The position numbers were made by a program, and so were the translations under genes. Below the pieces are notes generated by a model. It saw nothing but the letters and a program-made list of their open reading frames with translations. It ran no database searches and was not told the origin of the DNA. Source: Actinocorallia herbida (lineage in GTDB: Bacteria > Actinomycetota > Actinomycetes > Streptosporangiales > Streptosporangiaceae). Taken from it: a DNA stretch of 64,000 nt. Location: the NCBI RefSeq assembly GCF_003751225.1, contig NZ_RJKE01000001.1, positions 6,076,001 to 6,140,000 of the forward strand. The letters are read 5' to 3'. Shown piece after piece: positions 54,903-63,079 of this stretch; position 1 is the first letter of the stretch; each line of letters opens with the position of its first letter.

Positions 54903-56336
54903 TCAGTGGTGGGCGTCCGGGCCCCACGGCTCGCCGAGCATGAAGTCGCGCCAGCGCAGCCACCAGTTCCACTGCGAGTCGTCCTTGGTGAAGCCCGGGT
55001 ACAGGTGGCCGCCGCCGGGGAACTCGCCCTTGTCCCAGTAGCCGGTGAGGGGCTGGTCCTCCCCCGTCAGCGCCCCGTACTTGATCGTGCCGCGACGGCC
55101 CATGAAGCCCTTGGACGCCTCGGTCATCATCGGCCAGGTGTCGGCGTCGTCGGTCTCCACGAAGCCCGTGGTGCCCAGTCCCAGCGTCGCGGCACGGCGC
55201 ATCAGGTCCTTGAACTCCTGCGGCGCGTCCTTCTCCACGAGGAACCAGTTGACGAACTCGAACTCGTCGGGCCCCTTGGGGACGAAGGAGTGCCAGCTGA
55301 TGATCGCCGCCATGCCCATCGGGGTCGGGAACTCGAAGCAGAAGGTGCCCATGTTCGGGAACAGCCCGCCGACGCTCGGAGGGTAGTCCGCCAGCACCCT
55401 GATCTGGTCCTCGGTGAGCTTGTCCTTGAGCTCCTCGGCCATCTCCGGCGTCAAGCCGGGCGGCAGCATGATCGTGCGCAGCTTCTCGAACGGCGGCAGG
55501 GTCTGCGCCTTGAGCACGGCCTCCCGGTTGTTCTTCCACTTGCCCTTGCGGCGGTCGATCAGACGCAGGCCGTGGCCGTTGGCGCTGACGTCGATGCCGT
55601 ACATCGAGGAGTCGTCGGACTCCGATCCGCCGAGCTCGTTGATCGAGCGGTGCAGCGTCATCGCGTGGTAGCCGTCTCCGGCGTGCTGCTCGCCCGGGCA
55701 CTTCCAGTTCGCGGGGATGACGAAGCGCTGCGGCGGGCCCAGTACCTCCAGGCCAGACTCGGTCCGGTCGAACATCAGGTCCAGATAGAACTTGATCTCG
55801 CCCAGGTACTCCTCCAGCGGAGGCGCCTCCTGGTCCCAGGTGGCGAAGACGAAACCGGCGTAGGTCTGCACGCGGGCCTTCTTCAGAGCCAGCTCCTCCT
55901 TGGCGCGGAACTCACCGTGCATGTTCTCCCGCGCGACGGGCGAGCCCATGAACCGGCCCTGCTCATTGAAGCTCCAGCCGTGGTACGGGCACTTGAACTG
56001 CTTTTCGTTGCCCGCCTCGGCGCGGCAGACCTGCATGCCGCGGTGGCTGCAGACGTTGTGCACCACGTTGATCGAGCCGTCGCGCGACCGGGTCACGATC
56101 ACGGGGTCGAGACCGATGTCGCGTGCGACGTAGTCGAAGGCGTTCGGGATCTCCGTCTCATGGGCCAGGACGGTCCAGACCCGGCTGAACAGACGGTCCA
56201 GCTCCAGGCGGAACACCTCGGGGTCCGTCAGCAGCCGCAGCGAGACCTCGTGCCGCTCCAGGTCGATGAGATCGGCCAGCGGCGTCCCGTCCGACAGGAT
56301 CGGGCCGGTGGCCGTTCGTTCCATCTCCATCGTCAT
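54903..56336 (-). CDS. Rieske ring-hydroxylating dioxygenase alpha subunit
   Basis: A 477-residue catalytic subunit. The Rieske [2Fe-2S] ligands are Cys96 and His98 (NVCSHRG) and Cys116 and His119 (KCPYHGW). The mononuclear iron site is in GDGYHAMTLH: Asp221 as the bridging acid, His224 and His229. It would cis-dihydroxylate an aromatic ring with O2. No reductase is in this operon; the ferredoxin at 46725 and the reductase at 43429 are candidates. The SDRs nearby may act as dihydrodiol dehydrogenase. Confidence 0.94.
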   Translation of the reverse strand: MTMEMERTATGPILSDGTPLADLIDLERHEVSLRLLTDPEVFRLELDRLFSRVWTVLAHETEIPNAFDYVARDIGLDPVIVTRSRDGSINVVHNVCSHRGMQVCRAEAGNEKQFKCPYHGWSFNEQGRFMGSPVARENMHGEFRAKEELALKKARVQTYAGFVFATWDQEAPPLEEYLGEIKFYLDLMFDRTESGLEVLGPPQRFVIPANWKCPGEQHAGDGYHAMTLHRSINELGGSESDDSSMYGIDVSANGHGLRLIDRRKGKWKNNREAVLKAQTLPPFEKLRTIMLPPGLTPEMAEELKDKLTEDQIRVLADYPPSVGGLFPNMGTFCFEFPTPMGMAAIISWHSFVPKGPDEFEFVNWFLVEKDAPQEFKDLMRRAATLGLGTTGFVETDDADTWPMMTEASKGFMGRRGTIKYGALTGEDQPLTGYWDKGEFPGGGHLYPGFTKDDSQWNWWLRWRDFMLGEPWGPDAHH

Positions 56337-56370
56337 GTGTTGCTCCTCCTCGCAGGAATGGGTTCGCGTC

Positions 56371-57660
56371 TCAGTCCCAGCGGACAGTGATGGCCGAGGC
56401 CTGGCGCAGGTTGGCGCCGCGGATCCGCATCGGCTCGGCCTCGTCGTCGGCCCGCAGGTCCGGCAGCTCGTCGAGCAGGAGGTTCAGCGCCTTGCCCATC
56501 TGGAGCTTGGCGAGCATCATCCCCATGCAGGTGTGCGGCCCGAAGCCGAAGGCGATGTTGGGCTTGTTCATCCGCCGGTCCACGTCGAAGACGTCGGCGT
56601 CCGGCCAGACCTTCGGGTCGCGCAGACCCGACCCCTTCACGACGGAGACCCCCGCGCCCTCGGGAATGGTGACCCCCCCGAGCACGACCTCCCTCGCCGT
56701 CGTCCTGGCCGCCATGACCGAGACCGGCTCGTAGCGGGTCGCCTCGGTGATCGCCTTGTCGACGAGGCCCCGGTCGGCACGGACCCGTGCCAGGACGTCG
56801 GGGCGGTTCAGGAGCAGCACCAGTGCGTTGCCGAAGGACCGTGTCGTGGTCTCAGCGGCGGCCGGGAGCAGCGACCGTGTGAAGACGACCACCTCGTCAT
56901 CGGTCAACGACTCGCCCTCGACTTCGGTGCGCAGCAGATGCTCGATCAGGCTGTTGCCGGTCGCGCCTTCGGCGCGCCGGCGCTGAACGATGGGCAGCAG
57001 GTCGTCGTAGAGCGCCTTGACCGAGGCGATGGCCCGCTCACGGTTGGCGGCGGCCCTCTCCCGCTTGGCCGGGTCAGTGGTGCCGAAGCCGAGGAGAATG
57101 GTCAGCGCCTTGGTCTGGAAGTCGTGGAACCGAGCCTCGTCCTCCGTCGGGAAACCGAGGATCTCGTAGACGATCCGGACCGGGAAGTCGACGACGAATG
57201 CCGTGAGATCGGCACGGGTACCCCGGTCCTTGAGGTCGCCGACGAGGCGGCGCAGGACCGGATCGACGATCGTCGAACCCCATACGGAGAAGTTGTCGCG
57301 GCCGAGGCCCGGCATGAGGAGTTTGCGCAGGCGCGTGTGCTCCGCGCCGTCCACGCCGGTGATCACTTTGCCGAGCAGCGGGCGGAACGCGGCACTGACG
57401 GCCTCGCTGGGAAAGGTCTCGGAGTCCTTCAGAACGGCGAGGCAGTCCTCGAATCCGTAGACCGAGTAGACGTCGCGCTCACCGTTGAACCCCGCCGCCA
57501 TCGACGTGGTCCCGAACTCGGCGAGGATGTCGCCGTGGTGGACCGAGCCCTTCTCGCGGTACTCCGCGAACTTCTCGTAAGGGCTCTCGATCGTGCTCGC
57601 GTTGAACGACTCGCTGATCTCGGCCATCAGCTCGGCCGGCGTCGGCGTGCTCTGCGCCAT
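56371..57660 (-). CDS. cytochrome P450 (island P450 2)
   Basis: A 429-residue soluble P450. The heme loop is FGFGPHTCMGMMLAKLQ with the Cys, the ExxR is EATRYEPV, and the I-helix reads LPAAAETTTRSFG where Ala stands for the usual Gly before the acid-Thr pair. FGFGPHTCMGM is less common than the FGxGxHxCLG form of the first P450. ATG 57660 comes six bases after the SDR stop and AGGGTTGACAGCA; coupling is likely. Co-transcription with Rieske genes suggests that both oxygenases work in one pathway. Confidence 0.93.
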   Translation of the reverse strand: MAQSTPTPAELMAEISESFNASTIESPYEKFAEYREKGSVHHGDILAEFGTTSMAAGFNGERDVYSVYGFEDCLAVLKDSETFPSEAVSAAFRPLLGKVITGVDGAEHTRLRKLLMPGLGRDNFSVWGSTIVDPVLRRLVGDLKDRGTRADLTAFVVDFPVRIVYEILGFPTEDEARFHDFQTKALTILLGFGTTDPAKRERAAANRERAIASVKALYDDLLPIVQRRRAEGATGNSLIEHLLRTEVEGESLTDDEVVVFTRSLLPAAAETTTRSFGNALVLLLNRPDVLARVRADRGLVDKAITEATRYEPVSVMAARTTAREVVLGGVTIPEGAGVSVVKGSGLRDPKVWPDADVFDVDRRMNKPNIAFGFGPHTCMGMMLAKLQMGKALNLLLDELPDLRADDEAEPMRIRGANLRQASAITVRWD

Positions 57661-57665
57661 TGCTG

Positions 57666-58484
57666 TCAACCCTTCGTAGAGATCGCGGTCAGCGCCATGG
57701 CCCGGGTGGGCCCGACGGTCGCGAGCTGGTCGGTGATCCCTCCGTCGACCGTCAGCACCTGGCCGGTCACGTAGGAGGAGAGGTCGGAGGCCAGGTAGAG
57801 GACCGCGTGGGAGATGTCGCGCGGACGGCCGAGGCGCTGCACCGAGCAGTTCGACTCGAACATCTCCCGCACCGGTGCCGGGAAGGACGGCAGCCGTTCC
57901 TCGCCCACGATCAGCCCGGGGGCGATCGCATTGCAGCGGATCCCGTCCGGCCCGTACTGCACGGCGATGTGGCGGGTCAGCGCGTTGAGCGCGCCCTTGC
58001 CCGCGGCGTAGGCGGTGTTGCGGACGTCGCCGCGCAGCGACTGCGCGGAGGAGATGTTGACGATCGAGCCCCCGCCGCTCGCGATCATCGCCGGAACCGC
58101 GTGCTTGGCGAGCATCATCGGTGCGGTGACGTTGATCGAGGTCGAGGTGTCCCACAGCTCTCGGGTCGTACCGAGCAGGTCCCCGTCGGAGCCCGAGAGG
58201 TAGGTCGCGCCTGCGTTGTTGTCCAGGACGTCCAGGCGGCCGAACGCCTCGACGGCGCCGGCGACCAGGGTGATTGCGGTCTGCTCGTCGGTGATGTCCC
58301 CGGCGAGTGCGATCGCCTCGTGGCCTTGGCCGGTCAGCTCCGCGGCGATCTCCGCGACCCGGCTCGTGGGCAGGTCGGTGAGGACGAGCCGGGCGCCCTC
58401 TTCAGCCAGGAGCCTGGCCGTGTCCGCGCCGATCACACCGCCCGCGCCCGTGATCAACGCCACCTTGCCTTCGACCAGGCCCAT
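57666..58484 (-). CDS. SDR family oxidoreductase, first gene of the Rieske operon
   Basis: A 272-residue classical SDR: LITGAGGVIGADTARLLAEE, LVLTDLPTSR with the NAD-type Asp, LDNNAGATYLSG, NISSAQSLRGD with the Ser, and YAAGKGALN with Tyr and Lys. It could serve as dihydrodiol dehydrogenase for the Rieske product, or oxidise a hydroxylated product of the P450. It precedes P450, alpha and beta genes with gaps of 5, 34 and 29 bases. Confidence 0.9.
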   Translation of the reverse strand: MGLVEGKVALITGAGGVIGADTARLLAEEGARLVLTDLPTSRVAEIAAELTGQGHEAIALAGDITDEQTAITLVAGAVEAFGRLDVLDNNAGATYLSGSDGDLLGTTRELWDTSTSINVTAPMMLAKHAVPAMIASGGGSIVNISSAQSLRGDVRNTAYAAGKGALNALTRHIAVQYGPDGIRCNAIAPGLIVGEERLPSFPAPVREMFESNCSVQRLGRPRDISHAVLYLASDLSSYVTGQVLTVDGGITDQLATVGPTRAMALTAISTKG

Positions 58485-58814
58485 GAAGACTCCTCACCAC
58501 GCCACCGGACGCGTGGACCCACCACCCGCCATCGACATACAGATAAGACAGATACTGGTGATAGTGCCTAATTCTGTCAACGCCTGAACCGCAGGGATCG
58601 CCAAGGAAGCGGGTGGAACACTGCCGGAACCGGGCCGGGACGTCACAGCAGGCATTGACCCGCCCTCAGGTGGACCGTAGGCTCGCCCATGCGACATAAA
58701 TCACATTTCTCGTCCTACTTGTCCGGTCCGCACACCCCTGAGCGCACGGACAGGGCGAAGCGGGCGCCCAAGGCGCCCGGGCGAGTGAGGAGGGAGTCGG
58801 GATTGGGCGCGACG
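58485..58814. other. divergent intergenic region, weak repeats only
   Basis: Between the SDR operon and the TetR gene. On the minus strand a TTGACA hexamer is at 58575-58580, but no well-spaced -10 box was found. GACAGA near 58548 and TCTGTC near 58573 form a weak inverted repeat. The plus-strand sequence 58689-58814 is open in frame with the TetR but looks non-coding. Confidence 0.35.
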
Positions 58815-59465
58815 ATGCTGAGCCTGCCACCACGCGAGAGGCATCCGGATGAGGTGGTCCGGCGCATCCTTCTGGGAGCGCTCTCCGCGGCGAGCGTCAG
58901 CGGAGTGGAGCGGCTGTCGATGAGGGCGGTGGCCGCCGCCTCCGGTGTCTCCCGGGGAACGGTCTACCGGTACTTCAGCAGCCGGGCGGCGCTCCTGGAG
59001 TGCATGAACGAGAACGTGCGGCACCGCTGGGAGATCGTGCTGCGGGAGCTGCTGAGCAGCGAACCCGACCCCGGCCGCCACGTGCACTGGGTGATGCACA
59101 GCCTCTCCGGCACGCGCCTCGGGCTTCCCGAGTCCCAAGCGCTCTACGCCCGTGACCCCGGGTACGTTCTGACCTACCTCAACCGGCACATGCATGACTT
59201 CGTCAGCGCCATCGAACTCGCTCTCGCCCCGGTCCTGCAGACGGCCGGCGCGGTGCGGTCCGGCGACCTGACCGTCCGGGACACCGCCGATCTCCTCATC
59301 CGCATCGGCATTTCCGACTTCCTCGTCCCGAACGACGACGCCGGCCCCTTCGCCGATCGCCTCGACCGGCGGGTCGAGGCGTTCTGGTCGATGGTGGGCG
59401 GGTCCACGAGCCTCCCGGACGACAGGTCCGTGCCCAGGCTCCGCGTGCTTCCGCCGCTTCCCTGA
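58815..59465 (+). CDS. TetR family regulator of the catabolic island
   Basis: A 216-residue TetR. The helix-turn-helix is MRAVAAASGVSRGTVYRYFS with SRAALLECMNENV (about 36-68). The C-terminal domain with YVLTYLNRHMHDFVSAIELA is not tied to a known ligand. ATG 58815 is used; a TTG at 58803 with a better purine stretch upstream is an alternative. It is divergent from the SDR-P450-Rieske operon and is the only regulator inside the island, so it is the best candidate for the TTGAAC-N16-GTTCAA sites. Confidence 0.85.
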   Translation: MLSLPPRERHPDEVVRRILLGALSAASVSGVERLSMRAVAAASGVSRGTVYRYFSSRAALLECMNENVRHRWEIVLRELLSSEPDPGRHVHWVMHSLSGTRLGLPESQALYARDPGYVLTYLNRHMHDFVSAIELALAPVLQTAGAVRSGDLTVRDTADLLIRIGISDFLVPNDDAGPFADRLDRRVEAFWSMVGGSTSLPDDRSVPRLRVLPPLP

Positions 59466-59481
59466 TGTCCAGAGGCGGGCG

Positions 59482-59510
59482 GGGGCGGTGTCCTCGACGG
59501 ACGCCGCCCC
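59482..59510. terminator. hairpin terminator between TetR and VOC genes
   Basis: GGGGCGGTGTCC at 59482-59493 pairs with 59499-59510 with one G-T pair over a five-base loop, between convergent genes. Confidence 0.65.
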
Positions 59511-59529
59511 TGCCCCCGCGCATCGGGGG

Positions 59530-60486
59530 TCAGGCCCGATGCTCGTGGAACTCGAAGATCGCGCCGTCGAGCGCCTCCGGGGCGACCTTGATCAGCGGCC
59601 CGCCCACCGCCTCTGACTCCTCCACCCAGGTGAAGGGGGTGCCGCGCGACTCCAGGTCGGCGGCCTTCGCGCCGAGGTCGTTGACCGAGATCCGGGTGTA
59701 GTACGGCCCCGGCCCCCAGGTGTTGAGGTAGGACCCGGTCTCGCTGTCCCAGCGAGTGGGCTCCAGCAGGTCGACCGAGGCGCTGTGCGGCAGGGTGAAG
59801 CCCATTTCGGCCCGCCGGCAGCCGTCCTCGTGCAGCACCTCCACCGGCCCTGCGGGCTCCCAGTCCAGGTTCGCCGACAACCGGCGCAGCGTTTCGTCGA
59901 GGTCGCGGACGAGCACCCCGCGGGCCGTCACCCGGACCATGTCACCCGGGCCGAGATCGCGCGGTTCGGGTGCGGCGAAGGTCTCGGGAGGCATCTGGAG
60001 GGGTTCGACCGGAAGGACCTCGATGCACAGACCCCCGTCGACCGAGGGCTCGTAGCGCGGGTTCTCCGGCGTGACGCCGACCCACAGCCGCACCCACGGC
60101 ATGTCGGGTGTCATCGGCGCGATGCGGAACGGCAGCCGGCGCCGCGTCAGCCGCGAGACCAGGCCGTCGAGGTCGTCGGCCAGCAGAACCAGCGAGTGGG
60201 TCTTGATGGGCCGATGCGGCCCCTGGAAGTCCTCCAGGGACTTCAGGAACTCGGGGAAGAACGGGTCCCCCCGGTTGGGCCGCTCCAGATGGCCCTGCGG
60301 CTCGATCCTCGTCGGCGCCACCGCGAGCGAGCGGTGCACCCGGAGAAAGTGCGCGACGTAAGGGTGGTCCTCGAACGCCTGGCGCCAGCGCGGATGCTCT
60401 TTGACGCCCAGCGCCTTGACGAACAGGGCGGCGGTGGCGTCGGGGTCGGGCACCATGAAGTCGGCGCTCAGCAGAAACTGAAACAA
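59530..60486 (-). CDS. VOC-superfamily protein (two-domain, extradiol dioxygenase-like)
   Basis: A 318-residue protein of two VOC (glyoxalase-fold) domains: residues about 1-160 (FLLSADFMVPDPDATAALFV) and 185-318 (VRVTARGVLVRDLDETLRRL, then DLLEPTRWDSETGSYLNTWG). I cannot place the His-His-Glu metal triad as clearly as in the protein at 48799, so it may be a non-dioxygenase VOC enzyme such as an isomerase or lyase. Its promoter carries the same TTGAAC-N16-GTTCAA repeat as the ring-cleavage operon. Confidence 0.82.
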   Translation of the reverse strand: MFQFLLSADFMVPDPDATAALFVKALGVKEHPRWRQAFEDHPYVAHFLRVHRSLAVAPTRIEPQGHLERPNRGDPFFPEFLKSLEDFQGPHRPIKTHSLVLLADDLDGLVSRLTRRRLPFRIAPMTPDMPWVRLWVGVTPENPRYEPSVDGGLCIEVLPVEPLQMPPETFAAPEPRDLGPGDMVRVTARGVLVRDLDETLRRLSANLDWEPAGPVEVLHEDGCRRAEMGFTLPHSASVDLLEPTRWDSETGSYLNTWGPGPYYTRISVNDLGAKAADLESRGTPFTWVEESEAVGGPLIKVAPEALDGAIFEFHEHRA

Positions 60487-60501
60487 GGGACGACCTCCCG
60501 A

Positions 60502-60529
60502 TTGAACGAATAATACATATTCTGTTCAA
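60502..60529. promoter_or_regulatory. TTGAAC-N16-GTTCAA operator of the VOC gene
   Basis: TTGAAC at 60502-60507 and GTTCAA at 60524-60529 with 16 bases between, 16 bases before the VOC start. The same arms and spacing as at 50824-50851. Confidence 0.7.
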
Positions 60530-60582
60530 ATCGCGGGCATCCGTCAACGCCCCCACCTCCCACGGCCCCATCGCGTGCGAAT

Positions 60583-60642
60583 TGGAACAACCTCTCCAAT
60601 TGTCCTGTTACAGTCGGTGAGAGAAACGGATAGGCCGTTCCA
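60583..60642. promoter_or_regulatory. pair of 16-bp palindromes, predicted operator of module B
   Basis: TGGAACAACCTCTCCA at 60583-60598 and CGGATAGGCCGTTCCA at 60627-60642, 44 bases centre to centre, the same spacing as in module A. Between them TTACAGTCGG is shared with the module A promoter and may be part of the core promoter. Confidence 0.72.
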
Positions 60643-60661
60643 CTTGATGTGAGGAGATCCG

Positions 60662-61600
60662 ATGCGTGCTGTCGCGCTGGACGCCGTGCCCGCCGCTCCG
60701 CAGGTCACCGAGGTCGATGAGCCACGCCCGGGGACCGGGGAGGTGCTGGTGCTGGTGGCGACCTCCTCGCTGAACGGGTTCGACGCCGCGACCGCGGCGG
60801 GGCACCTGCAGGGGATGATGGAGCACACGTTCCCCCTGGTGATCGGCAAGGACTTCGCCGGGACGATCGCCGAGCTGGGCGAGGGCGTCACCGAATTCGC
60901 GGTCGGAGACGAGGTGTTCGGGGTGGTGATGAAGCCGTCCCTCGGCGCCGGATCGCTGGGCGAGTACGTGAGTGTCCCGACCGCGGTGGGCCTGGCCCGA
61001 ATCCCCGCCGGCCTCGAAGCGACCGAGGCCGGCGCGCTGGGCCTGGCCGGGACGGCGGCGCTGAACGCCGTCGACGCGGTCGCCCCCACCGACGGGGAGA
61101 CCGTCCTCATCTGCGGCGCGACCGGTGGCGTAGGCGCGATCGCCGTGCAGTACGCACTGGCCCGGGGCGCCCGCGTGATCGCCACCGCCCGTCCCGGTGC
61201 CGAAGCCGACTTCGTTAACGACCTGAGCGGTGGAAAGGCCGTGCTGGTCGACTACACCGGCGACCTCGCCGCCCAGGTCAAGGAACTCGCGCCCGAAGGC
61301 GTCGCGGCCGCCCTGCACCTGGCCGGCGATGGGTCGGCGATCGCCGACCTGGTGGCCGACGGCGGTCGGCTGGCCTCCACCCTCGGGCTGAGCGCCGAGG
61401 CGCTGCCGGGACGAAACCTGACGGTCGTCCCGGTCATGGCCTACCCCGACCACGCGACGCTGGACCGGCTGGCCGCCGACGCCGCCACCGGCGTGCTGCG
61501 GGTGCCGGTCACCGCGACCTACCCGCTGGAGCGGGCCCCTCAGGCCTTCGCCGACTTCGTCTCCGGAGCTGTCGGCAAGCTCGCGATCACCCTGCCCTGA
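60662..61600 (+). CDS. quinone oxidoreductase-like MDR protein (module B)
   Basis: A 312-residue zinc-independent medium-chain reductase, paralog of the protein at 25812: GKDFAGTIAELGEGVTEFAV, VLICGATGGVGAIAVQYALA (NADP site) and ATYPLERAPQAFADFVSGAV. ATG 60662 follows GAGGAGA. Expected role: NADPH-dependent reduction of quinones or enones. It is followed after 150 bases by the LLM gene; the DoxX and NAD(P)H-binding genes that separate the two in module A are absent here. Confidence 0.91.
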   Translation: MRAVALDAVPAAPQVTEVDEPRPGTGEVLVLVATSSLNGFDAATAAGHLQGMMEHTFPLVIGKDFAGTIAELGEGVTEFAVGDEVFGVVMKPSLGAGSLGEYVSVPTAVGLARIPAGLEATEAGALGLAGTAALNAVDAVAPTDGETVLICGATGGVGAIAVQYALARGARVIATARPGAEADFVNDLSGGKAVLVDYTGDLAAQVKELAPEGVAAALHLAGDGSAIADLVADGGRLASTLGLSAEALPGRNLTVVPVMAYPDHATLDRLAADAATGVLRVPVTATYPLERAPQAFADFVSGAVGKLAITLP

Positions 61601-61751
61601 CGTTCAGACGCCCCCATCCCTCCGCCTGTGCGGAACTCGTCCGTGGAGCGGAGGGGCTGGAGGCCGCCCCTCCCACCCGGTCCGGACCGGTCGCGCCGGA
61701 CCCTCCGGAGGGCTTATCAGCAAATGAGATCCCGCTTCGAAGGAGGGCCCG

Positions 61752-62801
61752 ATGGAATTGGGCGTCCTGTCCCTGTCCGACCTGCAGACCGACCCGGCCA
61801 CCGGGCGACTGCACGACGCGGGCTGCCGCACCCGTGAGATCGTCTCCTACGCGGTCGCGGCGGACCAGGCCGGGCTCGACGTGTTCGCACTCGGCGAGCA
61901 CCACAGCCCCGACTTCGCCGTCGCCAACCCCGCCATCCCCCTGGCCGCCGCCGCCCAGGCCACCACCCGCATCCGCCTCACCAGCGCCGTCTCGGTCCTG
62001 TCGACCCTCGACCCTGTGCGCCTCCACCAGGACTTCGCGTCACTGGACCTGGTCAGCGACGGACGCGCCGAGATCATCGCCGGACGCAGCGCCTTCCTCG
62101 AAGCCTTCGCGCTGGCCGGCGTCGATCCCGCCGACTACGACCGGGTCTTCGCCGACAAGCTCGACCTCCTCCTGGCCATCCGCGACCGGCCCGACGACGT
62201 TAGCTACGCCGGTCCGTCCCGTCCGCCCATGCGGCATCTGCCCGTCCCGCCTTACCCGCAGCAGGAAGCGCTGCCGCTGTGGATCGGCGTGGGCGGCAGC
62301 CCGGCCAGCATCGAACGCGCCGCGCAGCTGGGCCTGCCCATGGTGCTGGGACTCATCGGCGGGGACATCCGCCGCGCCCGCGCGCTGGCCGAGCACTACC
62401 GCCAGGTCGGCGCCGCGGCCGGACACGACCCCGCCGCCCTCCGCTTCGGCCTCACCAGCCACTTCTACGTCGGCAGAACCTCCCAGCAGGCGCGCAGCGA
62501 ACTGTACCCCTACTACCGCGAATACCTCCGGCCGAAGACGCCCGGCGGACGCGGCTGGCTCATCGGCCCCGCCGACTTCGAGAACGCCGCCGGGCCCTAC
62601 GGAGCCCTCATGACCGGCAGCCCCCAGGAGGTCATCGACAAGATCCTCACCGAGCACGCCCTCCTCCGCCACGACCGCTTCATGGGCCAGATCGACCTCG
62701 GCGGCCTGCCCGCCACCATGGTCCGTGGCTCCCTCGAACTGTTCGCCACCGAGGTCGCCCCCATCATCCGCAAGGAGATCGCGTCCCCACCCGCCCTCTG
62801 A
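61752..62801 (+). CDS. LLM class flavin-dependent oxidoreductase (module B)
   Basis: A 349-residue luciferase-like oxidoreductase: ELGVLSLSDLQTDPATGR, QAGLDVFALGEHHSPDFAVA, RIRLTSAVSVLSTLDPVRLH, RAEIIAGRSAFLEAFALAG and LPLWIGVGGSPASIERAAQL. ATG 61752 follows AAGGAGGG. It has the same length as the module A protein but differs in the N-terminal substrate region and so may take another substrate. The decayed copy at 16848 is nearer to this gene than to the module A one. Confidence 0.92.
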   Translation: MELGVLSLSDLQTDPATGRLHDAGCRTREIVSYAVAADQAGLDVFALGEHHSPDFAVANPAIPLAAAAQATTRIRLTSAVSVLSTLDPVRLHQDFASLDLVSDGRAEIIAGRSAFLEAFALAGVDPADYDRVFADKLDLLLAIRDRPDDVSYAGPSRPPMRHLPVPPYPQQEALPLWIGVGGSPASIERAAQLGLPMVLGLIGGDIRRARALAEHYRQVGAAAGHDPAALRFGLTSHFYVGRTSQQARSELYPYYREYLRPKTPGGRGWLIGPADFENAAGPYGALMTGSPQEVIDKILTEHALLRHDRFMGQIDLGGLPATMVRGSLELFATEVAPIIRKEIASPPAL

Positions 62802-62802
62802 C

Positions 62803-63036
62803 GGGACAGGGGCCGAAACGGCTCCAGGCGACGACTTCGGCCAGGATCGGCAGGACGCCGGGGGCGGCGGGCAGGATCAGGCCCAGCGCGGCGGCCGGTT
62901 CCACGACGCCGATGAGCCTGACGGCGCCGGTGGAGAAGTCCTCCACCCAGGGCAGCTTCTCGGCGAGCTTGTCCTTCGGCTGGGTCGACTTCATCACGCC
63001 CGCCATCACGAACATCGCGGCGAGCAAGGCCTGCAA
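62803..63036 (-). pseudogene. broken DoxX gene of module B
   Basis: Compared with the intact DoxX at 26778, it lacks the first eight or so residues, which are replaced by the operator/TetR promoter. It keeps ALLAAMFVMAGVMKSTQPKD and VRLIGVVEPAAALGLILPAA, then jumps from LPILAE directly to VVAWSRFGP through an internal deletion of about 35 residues and has no stop in the right place. It now lies on the opposite strand to the rest of module B. Confidence 0.82.
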
Positions 63037-63041
63037 GGATC

Positions 63042-63057
63042 CGGAAAGCCCTCTCCA
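63042..63057. promoter_or_regulatory. single 16-bp palindrome before the module B TetR gene
   Basis: CGGAAAGCCCTCTCCA, the seventh copy of the pattern, 22 bases before the TetR start; suggests autoregulation. Confidence 0.65.
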
Positions 63058-63079
63058 GCTGCTTGGTTACGATGAGGTC

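Noticed and set aside
58548-58580. GACAGA/TCTGTC inverted repeat as the operator of the Rieske operon
   Set aside because: Arms are short, the spacer long, and the TTGACA box has no well-placed partner; kept only as a note on the intergenic region.
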